64,000 bases of DNA from Chryseobacterium sp. IHB B 17019. GTDB lineage: Bacteria; Bacteroidota; Bacteroidia; Flavobacteriales; Weeksellaceae. Made by a program: the position numbers and the translations under genes. The notes beneath the pieces are model-generated. The model did no database searches. It was not told where the DNA came from and saw only the letters and a program-made list of their open reading frames with translations. Where the stretch lies: contig NZ_CP013293.1 of assembly GCF_001456155.1 (NCBI RefSeq), positions 1,922,001 to 1,986,000 of the forward strand, given 5' to 3'. Positions 7,971-17,638 of this stretch are shown here, piece by piece; position 1 is the first letter of the stretch; every line of letters begins with the position of its first letter.

Positions 7971-8381
7971 TTATTCTGTCGGAAGCTTAGACATATCAGC
8001 AAACATTACTTCCCACTGATGCCCGTTCAGATCAGAAAAAGCTTTTTGATACATCCACCCGTGATCCTGTGGTTCACTATATTTTGAACCTCCGTTTTCA
8101 ACAGCAGTTTTCACCATATTATCAACTTCTTCACGACTGTCTACACCAATGGCAAGCAGCGTTTGAGTAGTGTCTCCTTTTGCAATCGGACGATCCGTAA
8201 AAGTTTTGAAAAACTCTTCATTTAAGAACATTGCATAAATATGATCTTCTTTCATTACTACAGAAACTGCTTTTTCATCAGAAAACTGTTCGTTGATGGA
8301 AAAACCAAGTTTTGTCCAGAATTCTCTTGTTTTTTGAACGTCTTTTACCGGAAGGTTTACATAAATTTGGTTGATTTTCAT
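7971..8381 (-). CDS. VOC/glyoxalase family protein, tandem copy 2
   Basis: This 136-residue glyoxalase-like protein shares the opening segment with its downstream copy (one residue differs in the first twenty) and ends DLNGHQWEVMFADMSKLP. Compared with its twin it has one extra residue near HIYAMFL. It is the first structural gene of the run, 38 bp before the other copy, and lies behind a good promoter match at 8411-8439. It may form homodimers or heterodimers with the twin, as VOC proteins usually assemble through their beta sheets. Confidence 0.87.
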   Translation of the reverse strand: MKINQIYVNLPVKDVQKTREFWTKLGFSINEQFSDEKAVSVVMKEDHIYAMFLNEEFFKTFTDRPIAKGDTTQTLLAIGVDSREEVDNMVKTAVENGGSKYSEPQDHGWMYQKAFSDLNGHQWEVMFADMSKLPTE

Positions 8382-8410
8382 TTTGTAATTTTTAATGTTA
8401 AACTTTTAAC

Positions 8411-8439
8411 CAAAATTACCGAGTTGCTTTGAAAATCAA
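8411..8439 (-). promoter_or_regulatory. Promoter of the VOC/DinB/hydrolase run
   Basis: On the minus strand TTG (8439-8437) is followed after 18 bases by TAATTTTG (8418-8411), a good match to the Bacteroidota consensus TTTG/TTG, 17-23 bases, TAnnTTTG. It lies 30 bases before the start at 8381 and downstream of the Crp-like gene, so the cluster can be transcribed separately from its putative regulator. Confidence 0.6.
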
Positions 8440-8457
8440 CTTGCCATAAGACAAGAT

Positions 8458-9051
8458 TTAAATTTTCTTTGGATGAGAGACCAATTCCTTGCGGATTCTG
8501 CTCAAAGAAGTATCTGTAACTCCCAAGTAGGAAGCGATTTGCTTTAAGGGCGCAAATTGAATGACATGAGGTTTTTGTTCCAGAAGATTAAGGTAACGTT
8601 TTGTAGCGGAAAGTGTAAACATCTCTACAGAACGCTGTTTGTAAGCAAAAAGCTGTTGCGACATCCAGGCTCTACCCCATTCCCGGAGGTTCGGAATTTT
8701 ATGGAATAAGTCTTGAAAAGTATCGAAATCCAGTCTCCAACATTCACAATCTGAGATACAAACAATATTTTCCTGAGTAGGAATTCTTTGAAAAAGCGAG
8801 GAAACATCAATGATTACTTCATTTTCTACAAAAAAATGTGTTGTCACATCATTTCCATTAAAGTCATTAACAAATGAGCGAGCCAAACCTGTTTCCAAAA
8901 TATAGTATTCGTTTGCCGTTTTCCCTTCTTCAAGGATACAATCTCCTTTCTGAAAGATCACTTTTTCATGAGCCTGAAATATTTCTTCAAGCTCTTCCGG
9001 TAAGAAAAATGGGAAATCATAGCAGATTTCTAAGGATTTGTTCGTCATCAA
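8458..9051 (-). CDS. Crp/Fnr family transcriptional regulator
   Basis: This 197-residue regulator has a cyclic-nucleotide-binding-type barrel (about residues 20-115, with the loop QKGDCILEEGKTANEYYILE) and a C-terminal winged helix-turn-helix at about 168-190 (LKQIASYLGVTDTSLSRIRK). The phosphate-binding signature of true CRP (RxSA) is not evident in the loop after residue 60, and the Fnr iron-sulfur cysteines are absent, so the effector is unknown. It sits directly upstream of the VOC/DinB cluster in the same orientation and is the natural candidate for its regulator. Many flavobacterial genomes carry such regulators beside stress enzymes. Confidence 0.87.
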   Translation of the reverse strand: MMTNKSLEICYDFPFFLPEELEEIFQAHEKVIFQKGDCILEEGKTANEYYILETGLARSFVNDFNGNDVTTHFFVENEVIIDVSSLFQRIPTQENIVCISDCECWRLDFDTFQDLFHKIPNLREWGRAWMSQQLFAYKQRSVEMFTLSATKRYLNLLEQKPHVIQFAPLKQIASYLGVTDTSLSRIRKELVSHPKKI

Positions 9052-9210
9052 GTCAATGTTTTTTTTGAAGCTCTAAAATAGAATTTTTATGGGAAATGAT
9101 AAAGGAAATATTAAACAAAATGATAATTCACACTTCTTGCTTCTGAGGCAATCCATTACACAAAGGCATTACAAGCTGTTTGTATTGATTATAAATTATT
9201 AAACATTTTT

Positions 9211-9361
9211 ACTTTAACCACAAAAGGCACAAAGATTTGAAGTTTATATTAAAAAGAAGAATTTCAAAAGTTGAAAATCTAAGATTTCGTTTTGTGAACT
9301 TTAAAACATTTCTAAATTAATCTTAAATAACCCAAAAAACTTTGTGCCTTTTGTGCTTAAA
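9211..9361. repeat. Palindromic intergenic element (CACAAAAGGCACAAAG type)
   Basis: The left arm at 9211-9233 contains CCACAAAAGGCACAAAG and the right arm at 9340-9361 contains CTTTGTGCCTTTTGTG, an inverted repeat enclosing about 106 bp. The element abuts the DUF763 stop codon at 9362. A degraded relative with arms TTTTAACCAAAAAAG and CCTTTTGTGGTTAAAA lies at 50023-50200. No reading frame is present between the arms. The 9052-9361 gap otherwise shows nothing recognisable. Confidence 0.55.
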
Positions 9362-10573
9362 TCAAAACAAAGAAAGCTGAATCGGCTTCGGATTGGCGGG
9401 TTTCTGCGCATCTCCAAACACAGTTTTTCCACCGAAACGCCATGAATTTTGTCGTTCCTCTTCAATAACTTCCTGAATATCGAAATTCGGGGTGAAGTCT
9501 TTTTCTGTTTTTGTGACGATGTCGTGAAGTTTGTTTAAAGTCTTTAATTTATCGGAATTTCCAAGCTTTGATTTTTCAATTCCTTTTTTAATAATATCAA
9601 TACTTTCATCGTAAACTTTAGTCGGAACAGGAAACGGATGACCGTCTTTCCCGCCATGAGCAAAGGAAAATCTCGCCGGATCTTTGAATCTTGAAGGCGC
9701 GCCGTGAATGACTTCACTCACCAAAGCCAACGACTGCATCGTCCGCGGACCGACACCTTCCAGCATCAATAAATCTTCAAAGTCTTGAGGCTGCTGTTCG
9801 CGAGTTACATATAAAAGCGCACCTAAACGCCTTAAATCTACATCAGAAGCCTGAACATCATGATGATTAGGAAGAATTAAACGTGAAAAATCACTCATAA
9901 TTTCCGCAGAATCAGTGTGGGAAATATCCAGAATTCCTTTTCTGTTTTCGGCGGCTTCCGAATCTGTTAAGTTTAAAATTTGCCCTCTTGAAATTCCGTT
10001 GATTCCTGTGTGAGGTTCTTCAATAAAGGATTTTATATTTTCAGAATGCCAGTGATATCGTCTTGCCGTTCCATCGGATTCGTGCATTCCTTGCTGGACA
10101 ACGCTCCAATTTCCGTTATCTGACAAAATAAAATTGTGTAAATACAATTGATAACCATCCTGAATGGCCGTATTATCAACCTTTGCGGAAAGCTTGCTGG
10201 CCCTTACTAACTCGGTTCCGTTCAAACCAGTTTTATCTGCAATTTGAAGGAGTTCTGAAGGGGTTTCTCTGGAAAACTTACCTTTTCCGCCACAAATATA
10301 TAGCCCAAGTGATTGAGAATTAGGATTGATGGAACGTTTCAAAGCACCCATTACGGAAGTTGTAATCCCTGAAGAATGCCAATCCATACCCATCACCGCT
10401 CCAAAGCTCTGGAACCAAAACGGATCCGCAAGTCTTCTGAGAACTTCATCTTTGCCGTAATCCATTAAGATCACTTCAACGATTGAAAGCCCGAGAACAG
10501 ACATACGTTCGTACAGCCACGGCGGTACTTTGCCGTAGTGTAAGGGTAAATCTGCTGTTCCGGAACGTTTCAT
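9362..10573 (-). CDS. DUF763 domain-containing protein
   Basis: This 403-residue protein starts KRSGTADLPLHYGKVPPWLY, the diagnostic opening of DUF763, and fills the usual length. A helix-hairpin-helix-like segment, LMLEGVGPRTMQSLALVSEV, lies near residues 267-286, followed by the conserved HGAPSRFKDPARFSFAHGGK region. The family is found in bacteria and archaea with no established function; the helix-hairpin-helix suggests contact with DNA or RNA. It is not obviously part of the VOC cluster, as it is separated from the Crp-like gene by a 310-bp gap that contains a palindromic element. Confidence 0.88.
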   Translation of the reverse strand: MKRSGTADLPLHYGKVPPWLYERMSVLGLSIVEVILMDYGKDEVLRRLADPFWFQSFGAVMGMDWHSSGITTSVMGALKRSINPNSQSLGLYICGGKGKFSRETPSELLQIADKTGLNGTELVRASKLSAKVDNTAIQDGYQLYLHNFILSDNGNWSVVQQGMHESDGTARRYHWHSENIKSFIEEPHTGINGISRGQILNLTDSEAAENRKGILDISHTDSAEIMSDFSRLILPNHHDVQASDVDLRRLGALLYVTREQQPQDFEDLLMLEGVGPRTMQSLALVSEVIHGAPSRFKDPARFSFAHGGKDGHPFPVPTKVYDESIDIIKKGIEKSKLGNSDKLKTLNKLHDIVTKTEKDFTPNFDIQEVIEEERQNSWRFGGKTVFGDAQKPANPKPIQLSLF

Positions 10574-10659
10574 TTAATATGTAAATTTAGTTTTAATATA
10601 TTGGAACTTTGATGATTTGAATCAGCTTTTAAACACAAATATTTGTATTTTAAGCAAAA

Positions 10660-11064
10660 TCAATGAATCGAATAAAACTCCAGATCCTTATGCTTTTCTT
10701 CATCAAACTTTTCATTAAATATAATTTTATTACCGAAAGGATCATCAACTGTAAAGGAAACCGCATTATAAAAAGTTTTCTCTAAACCTGGCCGATTGTA
10801 TTTATATTTTTTATCCATTAATTCCTTGTGATAATCTTTAATATCTTCACCCCAGATGAAAACGCGGCTTCCTGGAGTTCCGTCACCGTGATGTTCGCTT
10901 AAATGGAAGGTAATATTACCTTTTTTGATTTCCATATAAACCGGAGTGTTATCCTCAAAATGATGCTTCCAGACGATTTCAAAACCGAGCCAATCAATAT
11001 AAAACTCAATGGCCTTTTGTTCATCAAAAATTCTAAAAATAGGGATAATCTGTTCTGCTTTCAT
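10660..11064 (-). CDS. Glyoxalase/bleomycin-resistance-like VOC protein
   Basis: This 134-residue VOC protein opens with EQIIPIFRIFDEQKAIEFYI and continues DWLGFEIVW, the hallmark of the bleomycin-resistance-like branch, and has SEHHGDGTPGSRVFIW in the middle and VDDPFGNKIIFNE at the end. Related proteins sequester glycopeptide drugs as dimers, but most chromosomal homologues have no tested activity. It is 10 bp downstream of another VOC gene (11074-11421), so the two are cotranscribed. It should be cytosolic. Confidence 0.85.
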   Translation of the reverse strand: MKAEQIIPIFRIFDEQKAIEFYIDWLGFEIVWKHHFEDNTPVYMEIKKGNITFHLSEHHGDGTPGSRVFIWGEDIKDYHKELMDKKYKYNRPGLEKTFYNAVSFTVDDPFGNKIIFNEKFDEEKHKDLEFYSIH

Positions 11065-11073
11065 AATATTGAC

Positions 11074-11421
11074 TTATTGATGTGAAAGAATATTAACTAA
11101 ATTGCCAAACGGATCTTTTGCAAAAAACCGGCGGACACCCCACTCTTCATCAGTGATTTCGTACATAATTTCAAACCCGGATCGCTGCATTTTTTCATAG
11201 ATTTCATCCACATTATCAACCTCAATGGAAAGATTTGGAACTTCCGTGTCGTTTCCGCCATGAACAGCAAAACTTATCTGGACTTTTGCCTCTTCCTCAT
11301 TTCCGAAAGTCTTAATCCAGCCATGATCCATCAGAGTTTCAAGTCCTAAAACTTCATGATAGAACAAGTCTGCTTTCGACAGATCATCAGTTTTTATATT
11401 AGTGACGATTCTTTTTACCAT
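11074..11421 (-). CDS. VOC family protein
   Basis: This is a short 115-residue VOC protein: it begins VKRIVTNIKTDDLSKADLFY, continues HEVLGLETLMDHG, and closes with GVRRFFAKDPFGNLVNILSH. The DPFGNLVNIL ending is typical of glyoxalase-like proteins. It differs from its downstream neighbour in sequence and length, so the pair is not a recent duplication. Function cannot be assigned beyond ligand binding. The gene lies between tpx and the bleomycin-resistance-like gene with a terminator separating it from tpx. Confidence 0.85.
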   Translation of the reverse strand: MVKRIVTNIKTDDLSKADLFYHEVLGLETLMDHGWIKTFGNEEEAKVQISFAVHGGNDTEVPNLSIEVDNVDEIYEKMQRSGFEIMYEITDEEWGVRRFFAKDPFGNLVNILSHQ

Positions 11422-11449
11422 TTTAGTTAAATTTTAATTCTTACTGCTG

Positions 11450-11487
11450 AAAAAGCCTTGCAAAATAAAACTTTCACAAGGCTTTTT
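11450..11487 (-). terminator. Intrinsic terminator of tpx
   Basis: AAAAAGCCTTG (11450-11460) and CAAGGCTTTTT (11477-11487) form an 11-bp perfect stem, read from the minus strand as a hairpin ending in T. It lies 20 bp beyond the tpx stop codon and also separates tpx from the VOC pair. Confidence 0.85.
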
Positions 11488-11506
11488 ACAAAAATCTATT
11501 TCTGAA

Positions 11507-12007
11507 TTATTTTAATGCGTCAATGGCAGCACTATAATTGGGTTCTTGCGTAATTTCAGGAACCTGTTCCGTATAGATAACCTTATTATCGGCATCCGTT
11601 ACGATTACGGCACGGCTTAAAAGCCCTTTCATTGGGGAATCCGTGATCGTCACTTCATATTCGTCACCGAAACTGCTTCTGAAATCTGAAAGTGTTTCAA
11701 CATTATTCAGACCTTCCGCCGCGCAAAATCTTCCCAGTGCAAAAGGGAGATCTTTAGACACATTAATCACCACCGTATTTTCCAGATTGGAAGCCTCTTC
11801 ATTGAATTTTCTTGCAGAAGCAGCACAAATTCCCGTATCAATGCTCGGGAAAATATTAAAAACTTTCCTCTTTCCATCGAAATCCTGAAGTGTTTTTACA
11901 TGTAATCCGGAATCTACCAGTGCAAAATCCCTGATGTGAGTTCCTACGGATGGTAAAGTTCCTATTGTATGTACTTCGTTTCCTTTTAAAGTGATAGTCG
12001 TTGACAT
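11507..12007 (-). CDS. tpx: Thiol peroxidase Tpx (atypical 2-Cys peroxiredoxin)
   Basis: The protein from the ATG at 12007 has 166 residues, the usual Tpx length; the frame extends eight codons further but those are outside the conserved start STTITLKGNEVHTIG. The peroxidatic Cys61 is in FPSIDTGICAASARKFNE and the resolving Cys95 in LGRFCAAEGL, as in E. coli Tpx. It reduces hydroperoxides with electrons from thioredoxin, probably in the cytosol. A Bacteroidota-type promoter and a perfect 16-bp palindrome lie between it and the divergent isocitrate dehydrogenase gene, suggesting its own regulation. Confidence 0.93.
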   Translation of the reverse strand: MSTTITLKGNEVHTIGTLPSVGTHIRDFALVDSGLHVKTLQDFDGKRKVFNIFPSIDTGICAASARKFNEEASNLENTVVINVSKDLPFALGRFCAAEGLNNVETLSDFRSSFGDEYEVTITDSPMKGLLSRAVIVTDADNKVIYTEQVPEITQEPNYSAAIDALK

Positions 12008-12028
12008 AATTTTGTTTTTAAGTTTTTT

Positions 12029-12063
12029 CAAATTTAATCAAATCAGACCTGATTTCTATCAAA
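12029..12063 (-). promoter_or_regulatory. tpx promoter with embedded palindrome
   Basis: On the minus strand TTTG (12063-12060), a 23-base spacer and TAAATTTG (12036-12029) form a consensus-like promoter 22 bases before the tpx start. Inside the spacer lies a perfect palindrome, AAATCAG-AC-CTGATTT (12040-12055). A repressor bound there would block the polymerase, so it is a candidate operator; the regulator is unknown. Confidence 0.5.
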
Positions 12064-12131
12064 TAATGGTTAAATAATTCTTAAAGTGAAAAATCTTATT
12101 TAGGTTTAATCTAAAAAAATTAATTTTTGAC

Positions 12132-12139
12132 TAAATTTG
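12132..12139 (+). promoter_or_regulatory. -7 element of the icd promoter
   Basis: TAAATTTG matches TAnnTTTG and lies 37 bases before the icd start codon. No clean TTTG -33 element is present at the preferred distance; the best candidate upstream is a TTTAGG segment near 12102. The call rests mostly on the -7 match and position. Confidence 0.45.
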
Positions 12140-12142
12140 TGA

Positions 12143-14395
<2,253 letters not shown>

Positions 14396-14416
14396 TTCTT
14401 GATTAAATATAAATGA

Positions 14417-14445
14417 AAAGCTCCTTTTTTAAGGGGCTTTTTTTG
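14417..14445 (+). terminator. Intrinsic terminator of icd
   Basis: AAAGCTCC (14417-14424) and GGGGCTTT (14433-14440) form a stem with one G-U pair, followed by TTTTG. It lies 22 bp beyond the icd stop. Confidence 0.85.
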
Positions 14446-14514
14446 TTTAATACTTTTTTAAACACAAATGATCACGAATATTCCACTAATAACCACAAAG
14501 AAAAATATACATCT

Positions 14515-14615
14515 CGTTTGTCATTCTGACGAAGTAAGAATCTCTATAAAACATTAAAGTTAATATTATTAATAGATCCTTCAATCCGCTTCACACTTTC
14601 AGAATGACACAAACG
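14515..14615. repeat. Palindromic intergenic element (TGTCATTCTGA family)
   Basis: The ends are CGTTTGTCATTCTGA (14515-14529) and TCAGAATGACACAAACG (14599-14615), inverted copies differing by a two-base insertion. Next to the left end is GAAGTAAGAATCTC. Related sequences occur at 33957-34042 and 60750-60775. Such TGTCATnCTGA elements are widely dispersed between genes in Bacteroidota genomes; no coding frame lies within this 101-bp copy. Confidence 0.6.
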
Positions 14616-14635
14616 CGAAAAAATTTCTAATTAAT

Positions 14636-14974
14636 TTAAATCTTGTCCTCCACAATCACTTTTCGATGTTCCCTACCCCAATTAATCATTTCTGAAATAA
14701 TTTTTCCGAAAGTTCTGCAATATTCCGTTGGTTCGTATTCAATTAAGACGGGCGTTTCAGGATAAACATTTCGTTTCAACAGCTTGTTTAATTCCATGTC
14801 TTTTAATTCTTTTGAAAGCATTCTTGTTGTAATTCCGGGGATGCTTCTTTCAATTTCACGGAACCGTCTGTTGCCATTACAAATTGAGTTGATAACAGGA
14901 ATTCTCCACTTTCCACCGATGAAATAAAGGGTGTCTTGCAATGCTCTCAATTCTTCAGTTTGATCTCTTTCCAT
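14636..14974 (-). CDS. HxlR family helix-turn-helix regulator
   Basis: This 112-residue winged-helix protein has the family core GGKWRIPVINSI (about residues 20-31), the recognition segment RFREIERSIPGITTRMLSKE (37-56) and a C-terminal dimerisation helix. HxlR regulators such as YodB and HypR often sense electrophiles through an N-terminal cysteine before the helix-turn-helix; here residues 1-20 contain no cysteine, and the only ones are Cys32 and Cys86, so the sensing mode would differ. It is transcribed away from an SDR gene, with paired repeats between them that are likely operators. Confidence 0.88.
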   Translation of the reverse strand: MERDQTEELRALQDTLYFIGGKWRIPVINSICNGNRRFREIERSIPGITTRMLSKELKDMELNKLLKRNVYPETPVLIEYEPTEYCRTFGKIISEMINWGREHRKVIVEDKI

Positions 14975-14989
14975 GTCTGCAAATTTAAG

Positions 14990-15060
14990 TGATATAATTG
15001 ATGATACTGATATACTCTGTGATACTGATTACAAAAGTATATCAATTTGAAATAACTTTG
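14990..15060. promoter_or_regulatory. Shared operator/promoter region of the HxlR and SDR genes
   Basis: TGATACTGAT occurs twice, at 15002-15011 and 15020-15029, 18 bp apart. GATATACT (15009-15016) and AGTATATC (15036-15043) form an inverted repeat. Downstream, TAACTTTG at 15053-15060 is a -7 match for the SDR gene, 19 bases before its ATG at 15079. The density of symmetric elements suggests binding of the divergent HxlR dimer. Confidence 0.5.
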
Positions 15061-15078
15061 TCAAAAAAATTTAAAGAA

Positions 15079-15822
15079 ATGAAATTTAATAACAAATTAG
15101 CCATCGTAACAGGTGGAAACAGCGGAATCGGATATTCAACCGCAAAAGAATTAATAGCGGAAGGCGCAAAAGTAATTATTACGGGAAGAAGAAAAGAAGC
15201 CATAGAAAAGGCAGCGAAAGATTTGGGAGCAATTCCTTTTGTGGCAGATCAAGGAAAATTAGAAGATATCGAATCTTTGAAGACAGAAGTTGAAAATCGA
15301 TACGGAAAAGTTGATATCCTATTTATCAATGCAGGAATCACAGGAAGTTTAGGATCAATTGAAAACATGACTGCAGAAAACTTTGATAATGTGATGAATA
15401 TTAATTTTAGAGGAGCTTATTTCACTTTAAGCAAATTTACTCCTCTATTAAATGACGAAGCTTCGGTTGTCTTTTTATCTTCAAATGTTGCAACAACTTA
15501 TAAGCCAAACAGCTCGGTTTATCAGGCAAGTAAGGCTGCTTTGAACTCTATTGCAAAAACAGCAGCTGCAGAATTAGCTTCAAGAAAAATCCGTGTCAAT
15601 ATGGTAAGTCCCGGACCTACAAAAACAGAAATTATGACTAAGGCCGGACTGGATGAAAAAACACTGGAAGGTCTTGATGAATGGCTGATCGATTTAATTC
15701 CGTTGAAAAAAATGGGAACCGCAGAAGATGTAGCGAAAGCAGTTGTCTATTTATCAGACAACAATATTGCAAGCTTTATGACAGGAACCGAAATTCTGAT
15801 TGACGGCGGGATGATACTATAA
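15079..15822 (+). CDS. SDR family oxidoreductase under an HxlR regulator
   Basis: From the ATG at 15079 this is a 247-residue classical SDR. The frame is open from 14998, but that would put the promoter inside the gene and add a non-conserved leader. The motifs are TGGNSGIG at residues 11-18, NAG at 84-86, the catalytic serine in LSSN near 135, and YQASK at 148-152. The GRR segment near residues 36-38 after the second strand suggests preference for NADPH. HxlR-linked SDRs frequently reduce quinones or reactive carbonyls, but the substrate here is not defined. Confidence 0.9.
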   Translation: MKFNNKLAIVTGGNSGIGYSTAKELIAEGAKVIITGRRKEAIEKAAKDLGAIPFVADQGKLEDIESLKTEVENRYGKVDILFINAGITGSLGSIENMTAENFDNVMNINFRGAYFTLSKFTPLLNDEASVVFLSSNVATTYKPNSSVYQASKAALNSIAKTAAAELASRKIRVNMVSPGPTKTEIMTKAGLDEKTLEGLDEWLIDLIPLKKMGTAEDVAKAVVYLSDNNIASFMTGTEILIDGGMIL

Positions 15823-15920
15823 GATGGAAGAATTGAGCTGGGTGCCGGGGAGTTTTAATGATTTACAAAATCTCCCTTCTTCCATCATCCAGCTCCTAAC
15901 CTTTTTAATTCCCAAAATTC

Positions 15921-15992
15921 CATTTTCACCTTTCGATTTGTCCGGTTCACCCAATTTCTCATTTCAAAATTTCCTTTAAGCCTATACTTTTG
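15921..15992 (+). promoter_or_regulatory. Promoter of the P460 haem operon with paired LytTR-like sites
   Basis: Two related decamers, CATTTTCACC at 15921-15930 and CCGGTTCACC at 15942-15951, start 21 bp apart on the same strand. The second is followed by a TACTTTTG -7 element at 15985-15992, 21 bases before the start at 16013. Direct repeats two helical turns apart are how LytTR-domain regulators bind. The same architecture with identical spacing to TACTTTTG is found at 19455-19526. Confidence 0.55.
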
Positions 15993-16012
15993 AGCCATAA
16001 AAATAAATCATT

Positions 16013-16996
16013 ATGGACTCAGTAAAGAAAAAAAGAAACGTAAAACCCATTGCCATAGTATTTCTGGCAGTTTTAGGCATCTTTGTAGGATTGCAGTTTT
16101 TCAACCAGCCTTTGGAGGGAAAAGCTGTTCCTAAAAAAATAGAAGCACCGCGAGAAGTTTTGGCAATTTTGGAAAACTCTTGTTTTAATTGTCATTCAAA
16201 CCAGCAAAATTTAAGCTGGTATGATAAAATTGCTCCGATCTCATGGGCGGTAAATAAAGATGTGGAAAGAGCCAGGGAAGTTTTGAACTTCTCGGAATGG
16301 AACTATTCTGCAGGCGAACATCAGGGGAAAATGTACGCCATTTTAAACATGATGCAAAGCGGAAAAATGCCGCTTCATGAATATACCTTGCTTCATCCCT
16401 CTGCAAAAATTACTACAAAAGATATTGAAACGATTAAAAAATATACGCTTTCTTTATCAAGTTTAAATCCATCAAAAAAGGAGGAGAAAAATATTCATCA
16501 GAATCTTAATTTACCGGAAAATAATATAAAATCAAAATTCCCGGTTTCACCAAACGGCGTGAAGTATACGGACGATTTTAAAAACTGGAAAGTCATCAGT
16601 ATGAGCACGCTGTTTGACAATTCAATTCGTGTGATTTACGGAAATGATATTGCAGTAAAGGCAGTTGAAACAGACAATTTTCACCCGTGGCCGGAAGGAA
16701 GTATCGTCGTAAAATCAGTTTGGAAACAGCAGGAATTACCTGATGGTGAGATCAGGCCGGGAGAATTTGTTAATGCTCAGTTTATGGTAAAAGATTCAAA
16801 AAAATATACCGATACGGAAGGTTGGGGATTTGCCAAATTTTCAGGAAAAGACCTTCATCCGACAGGAAAAACAGCCTCATTCGCCAAAGAATCCTGCATC
16901 GCCTGTCACCGACAATTAGCCGAAAAAACAGGATTTTTATTCGATGTTCCAATGAAAGTAAATACCGAAAGATTAATTAAAAACCTCCAGAAATAA
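16013..16996 (+). CDS. Haem-binding domain plus cytochrome P460-like domain protein
   Basis: This 327-residue protein has an N-terminal membrane anchor or signal (about residues 12-29), a haem-binding domain with CFNCH at 57-61, and a P460-like domain from about residue 180 that ends with a second CxxCH motif, CIACH at 295-299. Both motifs bind c-type haem, so the protein should be matured outside the cytoplasm and act in the periplasm. Relatives of cytochrome P460 oxidise hydroxylamine or handle NO, but many Bacteroidota members have no assigned substrate. The stop overlaps the start of the lipoprotein gene that follows. Confidence 0.85.
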   Translation: MDSVKKKRNVKPIAIVFLAVLGIFVGLQFFNQPLEGKAVPKKIEAPREVLAILENSCFNCHSNQQNLSWYDKIAPISWAVNKDVERAREVLNFSEWNYSAGEHQGKMYAILNMMQSGKMPLHEYTLLHPSAKITTKDIETIKKYTLSLSSLNPSKKEEKNIHQNLNLPENNIKSKFPVSPNGVKYTDDFKNWKVISMSTLFDNSIRVIYGNDIAVKAVETDNFHPWPEGSIVVKSVWKQQELPDGEIRPGEFVNAQFMVKDSKKYTDTEGWGFAKFSGKDLHPTGKTASFAKESCIACHRQLAEKTGFLFDVPMKVNTERLIKNLQK

Positions 16997-17436
16997 TGAA
17001 AAAAATAGTATTCATCATTATGTCAGTTTGTGCTTTATTCACCGCATGTAAAATTGATGAGCCAGATAAAGATTTAAAACGTGTAGTTTTTGATCCAGGA
17101 AATTTAAAATTCATCACAAACTCATTGAATCCGAAGAAAGAAACAATGTCTGCCTTGTATGGAAATCAGGAAGCTCTGGAATCTTTGACAAATGAAAATA
17201 ATCAACCAAAAGCAAATTCTGAATTTAAATTAGTCACATGGAAATATCATGATAATCCACAATACATCGGAGGGACAATAACAGGAGAACTATTAAGTAC
17301 TGAAACTCTTCAAACCGATAAAAACGGTAAAATTACTTATCAATTTAAAAATAATTTAAGAACCGAAAATAATCCATCAAATAAAGAAGAAAGAATAAAA
17401 TATTTCATGAGTTACAAACCTGTCGTAAGACCATAA
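16996..17436 (+). CDS. Hypothetical lipoprotein cotranscribed with the haem protein
   Basis: The start codon overlaps the previous stop (TAATG). The 146-residue product has a lipoprotein signal ending FTACK (Cys18), then a charged, Asn-rich domain with a predicted mixed alpha/beta content and no recognised family. The tight overlap indicates translational coupling, so it probably works with the haem protein at the membrane, for example as an accessory or partner. A terminator follows at 17457-17489. Confidence 0.75.
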   Translation: MKKIVFIIMSVCALFTACKIDEPDKDLKRVVFDPGNLKFITNSLNPKKETMSALYGNQEALESLTNENNQPKANSEFKLVTWKYHDNPQYIGGTITGELLSTETLQTDKNGKITYQFKNNLRTENNPSNKEERIKYFMSYKPVVRP

Positions 17437-17456
17437 TAATAGCAAATCGAAGTAGC

Positions 17457-17489
17457 AATCTGGAGTTGAGAAATCGGCTCCAGATTTTG
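17457..17489 (+). terminator. Terminator of the haem/lipoprotein operon
   Basis: AATCTGGAG (17457-17465) and CTCCAGATT (17478-17486) form a 9-bp stem followed by TTG. It closes the operon before the separate two-component genes. The rest of the 200-bp gap is AT-rich and includes short GAATTCAC-like inverted pieces around 17500-17575. Confidence 0.7.
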
Positions 17490-17638
17490 TGAAATGAAAT
17501 ATGAATAATCAATTCGCTTCGCTTGTGAATTTTTTTCACTTATAAATTTACAATTGCCTTGCGCAAGCAAAATTCACAATTCACTACTAAATTTAAAGCA
17601 TTTTACATAACTTAACATCTTTAAAATCCAACGTTGTA

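Noticed and set aside
14998-15078. Upstream start for the SDR gene
   Set aside because: It would place the operator repeats and -7 element inside the gene and add 27 non-conserved residues before the start of the Rossmann fold at 15079.
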